Translations under genes and position numbers: made by a program
Assembly: GCA_009602735.1 (NCBI GenBank)
Contig: WELA01007991.1
Location: 1-64,000, forward strand
Length of the DNA: 64,000 nucleotides
Direction: 5' to 3'
Origin: Mesotaenium endlicherianum
Lineage: Eukaryota > Streptophyta > Zygnematophyceae > Zygnematales > Mesotaeniaceae
Shown here: positions 53,596-63,565 of the stretch, piece by piece
Layout: the number at the start of each line of letters is the position of its first letter
Numbering within the stretch: the first letter of the stretch is position 1
Notes under the pieces: generated by a model
Told to the model about the DNA's origin: nothing
Databases searched by the model: none
Seen by the model: only the letters and a program-made list of their open reading frames with translations

Positions 53596-53982
53596 ATGAA
53601 AAAGATGTTTTTATTAACGGTATGGGCATTGATGGTGTCACTGGCAGTTCCTGCCCAGTCACCCGGGGCTGATGCTGTGGTTCAGGCTTTTAAATCGGTC
53701 AATGCCGATAGAATAGCCGATCACTTTGATGATTTTATCGATATGAAGTTGCTGGACAAAGATGAAGTGAAAAACATGGGAAAAAACCAGGCTTCTATAG
53801 CGCTTAAGTCATTTTTTGCTGAAAACGGCGTGAAAGGTTTCGATAAGCAATCAGACCGCGAGTTGGGTAATACCATGTACCTCACCGGTAAATTACAAAC
53901 AAGCAACAAGAATTACAACATCACCGTAATGCTGAAGCAGAAAGACAATCGCTACCAGATCATTACGATACGTATCAGTTAG
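53596..53982 (+). CDS. DUF4783 protein
   Basis: 128 residues from the ATG at 53596. Signal peptide (about 1-20, ending VPAQ) followed by a cystatin/NTF2-like small domain with FKSVNADRIADHFDDFIDMKLL and a C-terminal VMLKQKDNRYQIITIRI. DUF4783 is a Bacteroidota family of unknown function that is often found just upstream of nadC, as here. Confidence 0.85.
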   Translation: MKKMFLLTVWALMVSLAVPAQSPGADAVVQAFKSVNADRIADHFDDFIDMKLLDKDEVKNMGKNQASIALKSFFAENGVKGFDKQSDRELGNTMYLTGKLQTSNKNYNITVMLKQKDNRYQIITIRIS

Positions 53983-54020
53983 TCCGGACTTTCATCATTC
54001 TCATAAACTGACAGACAGGG

Positions 54021-54044
54021 CCCCGCTTCGGCGGGGTTCTTTAT
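54021..54044 (+). terminator. Terminator of the DUF4783 gene
   Basis: CCCCGC-TTCG-GCGGGG, a stable tetraloop hairpin, followed by TTCTTTATTTT. Confidence 0.85.
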
Positions 54045-54052
54045 TTTAATCC

Positions 54053-54060
54053 TAGTTTTG
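54053..54060 (+). promoter_or_regulatory. -7 promoter box of nadC
   Basis: TAGTTTTG, matching TAnnTTTG, 5 bases before the nadC ATG at 54066 and just after the terminator. A nearly leaderless mRNA is implied. Confidence 0.5.
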
Positions 54061-54065
54061 CAGCC

Positions 54066-54926
54066 ATGCAATCATTCGATCAACAATTGGAGCACCTTGT
54101 AAAAGAAGCTTTACGGGAAGACATAGGAGATGGAGACCATTCCACCCTGGCCGTGATCCCTGCCGGAAAAAAAGGGAAAGCGGTTTTAAAGATCAAACAG
54201 GATGGCATACTGGCAGGTGTGGCAGTAGCGGAAAAAATCTTCCGGCAAGTGGAAAAGGATGTGGTTTTTCATCCCTTTAAAAAAGACGGTGAGCCGATGA
54301 AAGCGGGAGAGAAGGCGTTTGAAGTGGAAGCCACCGTGCATACCATACTCCAATGCGAGCGATTGGTATTGAACTGCATGCAGCGTATGAGTGGCATTGC
54401 CACCCTCACCCAGCGGTATGTGGCGCAATTGAAGGGCTATCATACCCGCCTGCTCGATACGCGTAAAACAACGCCTAATTTCCGGTTGCTGGAAAAAGAA
54501 GCGGTTCGCATTGGCGGAGGTACTAATCACCGGTTTGGATTGTTTGATATGATCATGTTGAAGGATAACCATATTGATTATGCAGGCGGACTGGAACCTG
54601 CTATCAACCAGGCGTGGGAGTATATTCAGCGAAAAAAGCCCGGATTGAAAATAGAAGTGGAAACCAGGAGTGTAGATGATGTGAAGAAGGTTTGTGCCAT
54701 TGGAGAAGGGAAAGTGTTTCGCATTATGCTCGATAATTTCTCACCTGAACAGATACGTGCGGCTTTACAGGTGATCGATGGCCGTTTTGAAACAGAAGCC
54801 AGTGGCGGTATCAACCTGGATACCCTGAAGACTTATGCAGAAACGGGCGTGGATTATATCAGTGTGGGAGGACTCATTCACCAGGCACAGAGCCTGGACT
54901 TGAGCCTCAAAGCCAGTTTTGAATGA
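54066..54926 (+). CDS. nadC: Quinolinate phosphoribosyltransferase
   Basis: 286 residues. Motifs: LREDIGDGDHST near the N-terminus, CMQRMSGIATLT, LLDTRKTTPNFR with the substrate-binding Arg/Lys, HRFGLFDMIMLKDNH and the final ASGGINLDTL. It makes nicotinate mononucleotide from quinolinate for NAD synthesis. The eIF1-like gene begins 15 bases downstream and may be co-transcribed. Confidence 0.95.
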   Translation: MQSFDQQLEHLVKEALREDIGDGDHSTLAVIPAGKKGKAVLKIKQDGILAGVAVAEKIFRQVEKDVVFHPFKKDGEPMKAGEKAFEVEATVHTILQCERLVLNCMQRMSGIATLTQRYVAQLKGYHTRLLDTRKTTPNFRLLEKEAVRIGGGTNHRFGLFDMIMLKDNHIDYAGGLEPAINQAWEYIQRKKPGLKIEVETRSVDDVKKVCAIGEGKVFRIMLDNFSPEQIRAALQVIDGRFETEASGGINLDTLKTYAETGVDYISVGGLIHQAQSLDLSLKASFE

Positions 54927-54941
54927 TTGAACGGAATAACC

Positions 54942-55283
54942 ATGAGTAAAAAAAATAAACCGGATACCAGGGGGTTTGTGTACAGTACCAACCCCGATTT
55001 TCATTTCGAGCAGGAAGAAGAGGCATTGGAAACATTGCCGCCTGCGCAACAATTACTGAAGATCAAACTCGATACCAAACAACGCGCCGGTAAAGCTGTA
55101 ACACTGGTAACAGGTTTCATTGGCACACAGGTTGATTTAGAAGACCTGGGTAAGAAATTAAAGAATTTTTGTGGTACAGGTGGCAGCGCGAAAGATGGTG
55201 AGATCATTGTGCAGGGCGATCAACGGGAGAAAGTATTGCAGTGGTTGATGAAGAATGGGTATGTCAAAGCTAAAAAAATATAA
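54942..55283 (+). CDS. SUI1/eIF1-like translation factor (YciH family)
   Basis: 113 residues from the ATG at 54942; an alternative ATG at 54927 abuts the nadC stop. The SUI1 domain is seen in LDTKQRAGKAVTLVTGFIG and KLKNFCGTGGSAKDGEIIVQGD followed by KVLQWLMKNGY. Bacterial YciH-type proteins are homologs of eIF1, thought to influence start-codon choice on the ribosome. The link is not tested in Bacteroidota. Confidence 0.9.
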   Translation: MSKKNKPDTRGFVYSTNPDFHFEQEEEALETLPPAQQLLKIKLDTKQRAGKAVTLVTGFIGTQVDLEDLGKKLKNFCGTGGSAKDGEIIVQGDQREKVLQWLMKNGYVKAKKI

Positions 55284-55289
55284 TCACCA

Positions 55290-55397
55290 GATCGTCATCC
55301 CGAGCGAGCGAAGCGAGTCGAGGGACCTGCCGAACATTTCATGAGATCCCTCGGCTGCCCCTTCGACTCGCTCAGGGTGACGTTGCTCGGGATGACG
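55290..55397. repeat. Palindromic intergenic repeat, copy B
   Basis: GATCGTCATCCCGAGCG at the left and CTCGGGATGAC at the right, with inner GAGATCCCTCGGCT and CGACTCGCTCAGGGTGACG. Related to 7106-7219. It lies between convergent genes (eIF1-like and dnaX), where it may also act as a terminator. Confidence 0.85.
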
Positions 55398-55404
55398 GTA
55401 GATT

Positions 55405-57219
55405 TTAATAATCGATCTCCAGTTTCAGCTTATCTCTCAGCTCTTTCACCAGCGGGTATTGTTCTGCGATGCGCTCGAATTTTTCTTTACTGTTCATTCG
55501 CATGTGAGCCGGCACTTCTTCTTTTTCTGAAGCATCTACTAATATGGAAAAACTAATGCTACGGTTATTGAATGCCTGGTGCAGGTGATCGATGAGCATC
55601 ATCCTTTCCTGTTCCACGAATTTTTGAGCTGTAAGGGCGGGCACTGATACGGTAAAGCGGATATCATTTTCAATGGTCAGTACAGCTATTTTGAATGTGC
55701 CTACTGAAGAATGTTTTTTTTGCCGTTCCAGTTCTGCCGTATATGCGTCCCAGCACTCACGCAGTTTGTCCATTTTCAGTACCTCTGCTTCTTTTACTTC
55801 TTCAATGGCATACTGATCGCCATATTTTTCACGCAAAGCATCGAGCAGGTTTTTTTTGTTCCCTTGTGGCGGAGCAGGTTTTGGAACCGGTCTGGAATTG
55901 CTTGCGGGAGGAGTTGTTATAGACCTGGGAACAGTATTGGCTGGCGAGTTAGCCGGTGCAGGAGCAGCAGGTTTTTGTTCAATGTATAATTTAGATCCGG
56001 CAGGAGCTGCATCACCGTTCATTTTCGACAACATAGGCGCTATCGGTTGAACGCGAAATGCAACCGGTCCGTCAATGCGCTTTTTTTTTACCACTGTGCC
56101 ATTGTCTGCCGACAGTTCAATGGCCTGCTGCAGGAAATTCAGTTTGATAAGTGTGAGTTCAACATGCAGGCGTTTATTACGTGCCATTTTGAAATTGATC
56201 TCCGCTTCGTTCAATATGTTCAGGGCGCTTACGAGGTAAGAGATCCCCACTTTATTTGCAGTGGTGGTATATTTTTCCTGCAGGCCTTCCACTACTTCCA
56301 GCAAGGCGGCTGACTTGGGATCTTTACATACCAGCAGGTTGCGGATGAATTCAGCGAAACCATTCAATACCAGGTCGCCTTCAAAACCTTTTCGGTTGAT
56401 CTCGTCGTACAGCAACATGGCCCCGGCCATATTTTGCTGCTGCATACAATCGAGCATTTTGAAATAATAATCTTCATCCAGTATGTTAAGGTGCTCCAGG
56501 GTATTCTGGTAAGTAACTGTACCATTGGTGAAGCTCACGATCTTATCCAGTATGCTTAGTGAATCGCGCATACAGCCTTCACTTTTCTGTGCGATCACCT
56601 GGAGTGCGGCTTTTTCGGCCTGTATCTCTTCCTTGTCAACAATCTCCTGTAAATGCTCAACCGTATCGTTGTTGGTGATGCGCTTGAAATCGAATATCTG
56701 GCACCGGCTGAGTATGGTAGGCAGTATCTTATGTTTCTCGGTAGTAGCTAATATAAAGATGGCATAAGAGGGCGGCTCTTCCAGTGTTTTCAGGAAAGCA
56801 TTGAAGGCGCTGGCACTGAGCATGTGCACCTCGTCCACGATGTACACTTTGTATTTACCCGCTTGTGGAGCAAACCGCACCTGTTCTACCAGTGAACGTA
56901 TATCGTCTACAGAGTTGTTACTGGCGGCATCCAGTTCATGGATATTGAGTGATGTACCTGCATCGAATGAAACGCAGCTGGCGCAGGTATTACAGGCTTC
57001 CCCATCGGCTGTGGGCTGGGTACAGTTGATCGTTTTGGCAAGGATACGGGCACAGGTGGTTTTGCCCACACCGCGCGGACCGCAGAATAAAAAAGCATGT
57101 GCCAACTGGTTGTTCCGGATGGCATTTTTAAGTGTGGTAGTGATATGCGACTGACCCACCACAGTATTGAAATTCTGCGGCCTGTACTTCCTGGCTGAAA
57201 CGATGAACTTATTATCCAT
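55405..57219 (-). CDS. dnaX: DNA polymerase III subunit gamma/tau
   Basis: 604 residues from the ATG at 57219 (MDNKFIVSARKYRPQNF). AAA+ clamp-loader core with Walker A GPRGVGKTTCARIL, the zinc-binding Cys set (NCTQPTADGEACNTCASC), DEVHMLSASAFNAFLKTLEE and TTEKHKILPTILSRCQ. The C-terminal part has a Pro/Ala-rich linker (about 400-450) and a tau-like end. It loads the sliding clamp at the replication fork. Confidence 0.96.
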   Translation of the reverse strand: MDNKFIVSARKYRPQNFNTVVGQSHITTTLKNAIRNNQLAHAFLFCGPRGVGKTTCARILAKTINCTQPTADGEACNTCASCVSFDAGTSLNIHELDAASNNSVDDIRSLVEQVRFAPQAGKYKVYIVDEVHMLSASAFNAFLKTLEEPPSYAIFILATTEKHKILPTILSRCQIFDFKRITNNDTVEHLQEIVDKEEIQAEKAALQVIAQKSEGCMRDSLSILDKIVSFTNGTVTYQNTLEHLNILDEDYYFKMLDCMQQQNMAGAMLLYDEINRKGFEGDLVLNGFAEFIRNLLVCKDPKSAALLEVVEGLQEKYTTTANKVGISYLVSALNILNEAEINFKMARNKRLHVELTLIKLNFLQQAIELSADNGTVVKKKRIDGPVAFRVQPIAPMLSKMNGDAAPAGSKLYIEQKPAAPAPANSPANTVPRSITTPPASNSRPVPKPAPPQGNKKNLLDALREKYGDQYAIEEVKEAEVLKMDKLRECWDAYTAELERQKKHSSVGTFKIAVLTIENDIRFTVSVPALTAQKFVEQERMMLIDHLHQAFNNRSISFSILVDASEKEEVPAHMRMNSKEKFERIAEQYPLVKELRDKLKLEIDY

Positions 57220-57252
57220 ATACAAGGTGCAAGATAATAAAAGGGAACGTCA

Positions 57253-58428
57253 TCAAATTTTATACTCCATCTCCGGATGGCGTTCAAAATTTTTGGTGTG
57301 ATCGAATAGATAACGATAAGTTATCATCCTTCGGCTCGGAACGCCCCCCAGGCTTTTGTACACATTGAGCATTTTCGGATTCCATTCGCCCGCCCAGCCC
57401 ATTTCATATTCTTCGTACCAGCCTTTGTTCTGGATGAGCAGGGCCGATTCATAGATCATAAAGCTGTCAATACCGAGCGACTGGTACTTGGGCGCCACAC
57501 CAAAAGCGAGTCCGGTTAGCCGTTTGTTGACGCCTCTTTTCTTCATCCATAACAAATGCAGTTTTTGCAGGAGACCGAATTTGCCATTGAAATGCTTGAA
57601 GTACTGGTTCACATCGGGAATATTAATGAACATGGCAATGGGATCTTCTTTGTAATAAGCAAACCAAACAACCCGTTCATCCATGATGGGTTTCATGGAC
57701 TTGAACAGTTTGAGCACCTGTTCTTTGGTGACCTCCTTTCCTTCTCCATGCTGCGCCCAGGCTGCATTGTACACGGTAGCGAAATCGCCCGCATATTTTT
57801 CCAGTTCGTTGAGGTTAACATGCTTTGCCACATACCCCGGTTTGGCTTTGAACTTGGCATGACGTTCCGGGAAACGCGGTGGCAAAGGATCATCTACTTT
57901 CATGGAATAATAAAACTGGTTGTAATAATTCTGAAAGCCATATCCTTCGAACAATTGCTCATAATAAGGCGGGTTGAAAGACATACCATACATAGGTTCT
58001 TTATCGAAACCTTCTGCCATCAGTCCCCACCATTTATCCCTGTCGCCAAAATTGATAGGCCCGTCCATTGCTTCCATGCCTTTCGACTGCAACCATGTTT
58101 TGGCCGCATCGAACAGCATATTTGCTGCCTGCTGGTCGTTGATGCAATCGAAATACCCGATGCCTCCTGTTGGAAAGTCTGTTCCCTTGTTGATGTATTT
58201 GCTATTGATAAAAGCAGCAATGCGGCCGATGAGTTGCCCGTTGTCGTCTTTCAATATCCATCGACGGGCATCGCCATATTTGAAATTTTTATTTTTCTCC
58301 GGGTTGAAGACATCATTCACTTCTTTATCCAGGGGGCGTATATATGCCGGGTTAGACCGGTTCATCAATGCGTTTACTTCCAGGAATGCGGTAACAGTAT
58401 CTCTGCCGGTAACTTCCATCAACTGCAT
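57253..58428 (-). CDS. GNAT-like acyltransferase-fold protein
   Basis: 391 residues from the ATG at 58428 (MQLMEVTGRDTVTAFLEV). The frame is open back to 58779 but that part lies inside the FAD oxidoreductase gene and is rejected. Recognisable segments include GRIAAFIN, TGGIGYFDCINDQQAANMLFDAAKTWLQ and MDGPINFGDRDKWWGLM, and a C-terminal YQSLGIDSFMIYE...GWAGEWNPKML. These fit a duplicated GNAT fold seen in a conserved bacterial family of unknown substrate. Divergent from the FAD gene with 57 bases between starts. Confidence 0.75.
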   Translation of the reverse strand: MQLMEVTGRDTVTAFLEVNALMNRSNPAYIRPLDKEVNDVFNPEKNKNFKYGDARRWILKDDNGQLIGRIAAFINSKYINKGTDFPTGGIGYFDCINDQQAANMLFDAAKTWLQSKGMEAMDGPINFGDRDKWWGLMAEGFDKEPMYGMSFNPPYYEQLFEGYGFQNYYNQFYYSMKVDDPLPPRFPERHAKFKAKPGYVAKHVNLNELEKYAGDFATVYNAAWAQHGEGKEVTKEQVLKLFKSMKPIMDERVVWFAYYKEDPIAMFINIPDVNQYFKHFNGKFGLLQKLHLLWMKKRGVNKRLTGLAFGVAPKYQSLGIDSFMIYESALLIQNKGWYEEYEMGWAGEWNPKMLNVYKSLGGVPSRRMITYRYLFDHTKNFERHPEMEYKI

Positions 58429-58485
58429 GTCGGTTGCGATTTTATTAAAAGTAAGTATTTTGTAAAACAACGAAATAACAGATGT

Positions 58486-60387
58486 ATGCGCCAAAAAAAT
58501 CATGTCTCCATCCTGTTGATAACGCTTCTTTTTTACTGTCAGGGCGTTTACGCCCAGCATCATCAATTCCTGAAAACACAAGTGCTGGTCATAGGCGGTG
58601 GTGTTGGGGGTACGGCGGCCGGTATTCAAAGTGCCAGGAGTGGTGTGCAAACAATGATCGTGGAAGAAACACCCTGGCTGGGCGGTATGCTTTCCTCGGC
58701 CGGTGTATCTGCAACGGATGGGAACCATGAACTGTACAGCGGCATCTGGCAGGAATTCAGGGAAGCCCTGTACAGGCATTACGGCACGAAGAACTTAGCA
58801 ACAGGATGGGTGAGTTATACCTTGTTTGAACCGCATGTAGCGGACAGTATTTTTAAAGCCTGGGCTGGAAGCTACCCGAATCTTCAGGTGAAGTATCGCT
58901 ATCGCTTTCTGCACGCCACAGTAAAGAATGGTAAGATTACAGCGGCCAGTTTTATCAATACCAATGGGGAATTACTAACGATCCATGCGAATGTGATGAT
59001 TGATGCCACGGAAATGGGCGATGTGCTGGCTGCTGCGCATGTGCCATATAGCCTGGGAATGGAAGCAGACAAGCTATCAGGAGAAAACAGCGGAGTAGGC
59101 ATTGATAACAATATAGTGCAGGATATGACTTATGCAGCCATATTGAAGGAATACGACGATAGTACCCACTTACTGAATAAGCCCGACGGTTATGATCCGA
59201 AAGAATTTGATGGTGCTTGTACCACTTACTACAAAGACACTACATTGGAAAAACCCACAGTAGATGCCAGGAAAATGTTGGAATACGGCAAGCTACCCCA
59301 TCAAAAATTCATGCTGAACTGGCCTAAGCATGGGAATGATACTTATCTGAATTTGGTGGAAATGAATGCTGCTGAACGAGAGACTGCTTTACTAAAGGCA
59401 AAAGCTACTACGTTCCGTTTTATTTATTTCATACAACATGAACTGGGGTTTCGCCGGTTGGGAATTGCCACAGATGAATTTCCTACCAGGGATCATTTGC
59501 CGTTCATCGCTTATTACAGGGAGGGCAGGCGTGTAAAGGGTTTGGTAAGACTCACCACCACCGACATCATGCAACCTTTTTCACAACAAACCGCGTTGTA
59601 CAGAACCGCGATTGCCGTAGGAGATTATCCGATCGATCATCACCACGGCAAAAATCCGGCAGTGAAGAAAACCTTGTATTTTCCACCGGTGCCGTCTTTC
59701 TCCATACCAGCTGGAACCTTACTGAACTCCACGGTAGAAAATTTGATCGCTGCGGAAAAAGCCATCTCCGTCACCAATATCGTCAACGGGTCTACCCGTC
59801 TTCAGCCTTGTGTTTTGCTTACCGGACAAGCTGCGGGCGTCATTGCTTCGGAAGCAGTAAAACAGAAACGGTCTCCCGGTCAGGTGGGCATCAGGCATAT
59901 ACAATCGATATTGCTGAAGCAGCACGCATATCTCATGCCTTATATAGATGTCAGGCCATGGGATACAGGTTTTGTATCCATTCAAAAAATAGGGGCAACC
60001 GGTATCCTGCGAGGAGTTGGAAAGCCGCATGCATGGGCCAATCAAACCTGGTTTTACCCCGATAGCTTGTGTTCGGCTGCTGAATTATACGAAGGACTCA
60101 CCCTTTTTACAAAGGGCTGGAATATTGTCTTACCTTCTATTACTTCATCGTCGATTGCTTTGCAGCAATTGTTACAATTGTTGCAACCCATCTACCGAAA
60201 AATACATCCTGGCAACAAGTTGCCACAGGTAGATGACGTGTTAAATCACCAGCAAGCCTGGTGGCATCTGAAAAACCTCACTCGAAATAAAGCATTAACC
60301 AGGGGTGAAGCAGCCCTCATCATCGATCAAATCCTTCACCCATTTGAATCCAGGGAAGTGAATTGGCAGGGAGCATTCCAATTTTAA
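58486..60387 (+). CDS. Exported FAD-dependent oxidoreductase (FAD_oxidored family)
   Basis: 633 residues from the ATG at 58486, giving a signal peptide (about 1-22, MRQKNHVSILLITLLFYCQG). The dinucleotide motif VLVIGGGVGGTAAGIQSA follows, then WLGGMLSSAGVSATDGNHE and DATEMGDVLAAAHVPY. A much longer frame (open to 57556) is antisense to the GNAT gene and is rejected. Family members are often next to susC/susD in carbohydrate loci; the susC gene starts 134 bases later. Substrate unknown. Confidence 0.88.
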   Translation: MRQKNHVSILLITLLFYCQGVYAQHHQFLKTQVLVIGGGVGGTAAGIQSARSGVQTMIVEETPWLGGMLSSAGVSATDGNHELYSGIWQEFREALYRHYGTKNLATGWVSYTLFEPHVADSIFKAWAGSYPNLQVKYRYRFLHATVKNGKITAASFINTNGELLTIHANVMIDATEMGDVLAAAHVPYSLGMEADKLSGENSGVGIDNNIVQDMTYAAILKEYDDSTHLLNKPDGYDPKEFDGACTTYYKDTTLEKPTVDARKMLEYGKLPHQKFMLNWPKHGNDTYLNLVEMNAAERETALLKAKATTFRFIYFIQHELGFRRLGIATDEFPTRDHLPFIAYYREGRRVKGLVRLTTTDIMQPFSQQTALYRTAIAVGDYPIDHHHGKNPAVKKTLYFPPVPSFSIPAGTLLNSTVENLIAAEKAISVTNIVNGSTRLQPCVLLTGQAAGVIASEAVKQKRSPGQVGIRHIQSILLKQHAYLMPYIDVRPWDTGFVSIQKIGATGILRGVGKPHAWANQTWFYPDSLCSAAELYEGLTLFTKGWNIVLPSITSSSIALQQLLQLLQPIYRKIHPGNKLPQVDDVLNHQQAWWHLKNLTRNKALTRGEAALIIDQILHPFESREVNWQGAFQF

Positions 60388-60521
60388 AACGCAATCGATT
60401 GTGTTGAAAAGAGGCCTTAAAATCGGCTTAATTAAAAGGGCTACCTTGCAGGAAATGTTAATGAAAAGCTAATTTCATTAGAAGCTTTCATTAACCAATT
60501 TATCATCATAAAACCCTGCTT

Positions 60522-63500
60522 ATGCTAAGAATTAATGTGTTGACAGTGCTGCTGTTTTTGGGACTAACAGCGATTGCACAAAACCGGAAATTGTCCGGTG
60601 TGGTAACAGATGGAACGACCGGTAAAGGAATTCCGTCGGCCACAGTGTCTATTAAAGGAAACAAAGGAAGTAACCGTGCTACGGATGCAGACGGGCGGTT
60701 CAGCTTATCGGTAGTAAATGGAAAGATCACCCTTCAGGTGAGTGCCGTAGGCTATGTGGCCAAAGATCTGCAAGTTGACGCTGGTACCAATGAGGTGACC
60801 GTTTCACTTGCACAAAGTGTCGAGAACCTCTCAGAGGTGGTTGTAACGGCACTGGGTATTAGACGCGAGAAAAAGACACTGACTTACGCTTCGCAATCCA
60901 TCAACGGTGATGAACTCAGGAAAGCGGCCAACATCAATTTTATGGATGCGTTAAGCGGTAAAGCAGCAGGCGTTAATATTTTCACCAGCAGCTCAGGAGC
61001 CGGGGGATCTACCAAAGTAGTATTAAGGGGGAACAAATCCCTTAACGGGCTTAGTGAACCTTTGTATGTAATAGACGGTATCCCGATGGTAAACAACAAG
61101 GGCGGACAACCGGGGTCTTATGGCGGAACCGACCAGGGAGATGGACTTTCAGCCATCAATCCCGAAGATATTGAAAGCATGACAGTGCTGAGAGGCGCTA
61201 ATGCGGCCCTTTTATATGGAAGCCAGGGCGCTAATGGTGTTGTGGTGATTACTACAAAAAGAGGCAGATCGGGAAAGGTAACTGTTAATTTCAATTCCAG
61301 CACCACTTTTGACAAAGTGTTTAACCTTCCTGCTTTTCAATATGACTATGGCGCCGTGAACGGATCGGACTATAGCTGGGCAATGACTAAAGGGAGCGGC
61401 TATAAAAGAGGCTATATCGAAAATTTCTTCCGCACAGGCGTTGATGCCACGAACTCCGTTTCCATAGCAGGCGGTAGCGATAAAACGTCTGTGTATTTTT
61501 CTTATGCTAACACATCGGCTACCGGTGTAATGCCTACGAACACCTATACAAGGCATAACATTACATTGAATCAATCCACCAAGCTGTTAAAAGATAAGCT
61601 CACCTTGAGTTCAAATGTGATGCTTTCGAGCGAGATATCACGGAACAGGCCAGGAGCCGGTTACTATAACAACCCGCTCACCGGATTATACCTGTTTGCG
61701 CGTGAAAGAGATTTTGACTCATACAAAAACAATTACCAGGTTTTTGACAGCACAAGGAATTTGTATAAAATGAACTGGTATTCTACCGAAGAAAAACAAA
61801 ACAACCCTTATTGGGAGATCAATAACGATCCAAAGTTTGCTAAAACATACCGTATCATCGCCAGCGCCAAAGCTGCTTACGAAATAACAAAAAACCTCAA
61901 GTTCGAAGCCAGGGGAAGTATCGACTATGCAGATAAGCTGTTTGATAACCGGTACGCTGCAGGCGGAAACTCGGTAAGTGTGAGTCCAAACGGAACATGG
62001 TCATATACAAAATATACCGATCAGTCTCTGTATACTGATGGAATATTCAATTACAACAACAAGTTTGGTGATTTCAGTGTTACAGCTATTGCGGGCGCAA
62101 GCTACCAGCGAAATGTCTTTAACGATGGAATGACTGTAGGCAACGGTACCGTTTCATTACAGTATCCTAATTTTTTCACGTTTGCTAACATCCCCAATAA
62201 TGTGATGTTCAAACAAACCATTAACAGATCTATTAAGGAAGGAGTACTTGCCAATGCGACGATTGGGTATAAAGAAATGCTGTTTTTAGATTTGGCCGGT
62301 CGTAACGACTGGGCATCTACCCTTGCGTTAACAGGCAATCAGTCTTATTTCTATCCTTCAGTAGGTCTTACTGCTATTGTAAGCGAAATGATTAAAATGC
62401 CGGAGTATATTTCATTTTTTAAACTGAGGGCTTCTACCACTAAGACTGCCAACGATGTACCTTTCAATGTTGTGTCGCCTAACAATACCATTGGCGGTAC
62501 AGGAACAGCGAATGCTACAGGCGGTATCAGCAGAAATACACAAGTGCCATTCTCTAACCTGAAACCGGAAGAGATTGCCAGTACTGAATATGGTGCTGAA
62601 ATGAGGTTCTTGAATGGTCGTTTAGGTTTTGATTTCACCTATTATAATGCAACAAGTACCAATCAATTCCTCCGGTTGAGCGCTCCATCCGGTTCTGGTT
62701 ATACTTTTTACTATGTAAATGCAGGAAAGATTACCAACAATGGATTTGAGCTTACTGTTAATGCAGAACCTATCAGGAAAGCAGATTTCAGATGGACAAC
62801 AGCTGTAAACCTGGCTCAGAATAAGAACAAGATTGTTGAGCTTATTGCCTCTAATCCGAATTACCAGGTTGGAGGCGATGATGAAGGTTTTGCGTCTATC
62901 ATTAAAGCCGGCGGATCTTTTAACGATGTATATATCTACAAGTTTAACAGAAATGATGCCGGACAAATCATACTTGATACCAAGGGTGTTCCTACAAAAG
63001 CTAAAACACAGACATTAGTAGGAAATGTGAATCCGGATTATCTTTTAGGTTGGAACAACACGTTTAATTATAAAAACTTCTTCCTCAGCTTATTGGTAAA
63101 CGGAAAATTCGGAGGCGTTGCTTTCTCAAAAACTGAAGCGTTCCTCGATGCCTATGGCGTAAGTGCGAGAAGCGCCGCTGACAGAAATGGCGGACAAATG
63201 AGCATTAACGCCATACAGGGAACTACAGCAGTAACCACTATTGCACCCGATGTATATTATTCTTCTATTGGAGATAGAAACAGGATCATGGAATCTTATG
63301 TCTTTTCAAGAACAAATGTGCGATTGGCCCAATTCGTTCTTGGATACACTTTCCCTGCGAAAAACAAAAACGCTGTAATCAAAGACGCTTCAGTTTCTTT
63401 GATAGGAAGGAACTTGTTCTTCTTCTATAAGAAAGCTCCATACGATCCGGAACAAGCAATGAGTACAAACAACTCAATGCAGTCGAATGACGTCTTTAGT

Positions 63501-63548
63501 ATGCCTGCAACTAGGTCATACGGGATCAACGTTAAACTTACTTTCTAA
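60522..63548 (+). CDS. SusC/RagA-family TonB-linked outer-membrane protein
   Basis: 1008 residues. Signal peptide (about 1-20), CarboxypepD_reg-like domain (LSGVVTDGTTGKGIPSATVS, about 25-105), TonB box (LSEVVVTALGI), plug with KAAGVNIFTSSSGAGGS, VIDGIPMVNN and INPEDIESMTVLRGANAALLYG, then a long barrel with the SusC ending. With the SusD-like lipoprotein downstream it should import an oligosaccharide or peptide. No glycoside hydrolase is in view, so the ligand is open. It ends 17 bases before the susD start. Confidence 0.95.
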   Translation: MLRINVLTVLLFLGLTAIAQNRKLSGVVTDGTTGKGIPSATVSIKGNKGSNRATDADGRFSLSVVNGKITLQVSAVGYVAKDLQVDAGTNEVTVSLAQSVENLSEVVVTALGIRREKKTLTYASQSINGDELRKAANINFMDALSGKAAGVNIFTSSSGAGGSTKVVLRGNKSLNGLSEPLYVIDGIPMVNNKGGQPGSYGGTDQGDGLSAINPEDIESMTVLRGANAALLYGSQGANGVVVITTKRGRSGKVTVNFNSSTTFDKVFNLPAFQYDYGAVNGSDYSWAMTKGSGYKRGYIENFFRTGVDATNSVSIAGGSDKTSVYFSYANTSATGVMPTNTYTRHNITLNQSTKLLKDKLTLSSNVMLSSEISRNRPGAGYYNNPLTGLYLFARERDFDSYKNNYQVFDSTRNLYKMNWYSTEEKQNNPYWEINNDPKFAKTYRIIASAKAAYEITKNLKFEARGSIDYADKLFDNRYAAGGNSVSVSPNGTWSYTKYTDQSLYTDGIFNYNNKFGDFSVTAIAGASYQRNVFNDGMTVGNGTVSLQYPNFFTFANIPNNVMFKQTINRSIKEGVLANATIGYKEMLFLDLAGRNDWASTLALTGNQSYFYPSVGLTAIVSEMIKMPEYISFFKLRASTTKTANDVPFNVVSPNNTIGGTGTANATGGISRNTQVPFSNLKPEEIASTEYGAEMRFLNGRLGFDFTYYNATSTNQFLRLSAPSGSGYTFYYVNAGKITNNGFELTVNAEPIRKADFRWTTAVNLAQNKNKIVELIASNPNYQVGGDDEGFASIIKAGGSFNDVYIYKFNRNDAGQIILDTKGVPTKAKTQTLVGNVNPDYLLGWNNTFNYKNFFLSLLVNGKFGGVAFSKTEAFLDAYGVSARSAADRNGGQMSINAIQGTTAVTTIAPDVYYSSIGDRNRIMESYVFSRTNVRLAQFVLGYTFPAKNKNAVIKDASVSLIGRNLFFFYKKAPYDPEQAMSTNNSMQSNDVFSMPATRSYGINVKLTF

Positions 63549-63565
63549 TATCAAAAGTAAAAAGC

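Noticed and set aside
57556-58485. 310-codon open frame antisense to the GNAT-like gene, in frame with the FAD oxidoreductase gene
   Set aside because: The signal peptide of the oxidoreductase begins at 58486, and the antisense part has no recognisable domain. Long antisense open frames are expected opposite a coding gene with biased codon use.
58429-58779. N-terminal extension of the GNAT-like protein
   Set aside because: It lies inside the oxidoreductase gene on the other strand and the family-like sequence starts at MQLMEVTG, so the extension is a frame shadow.
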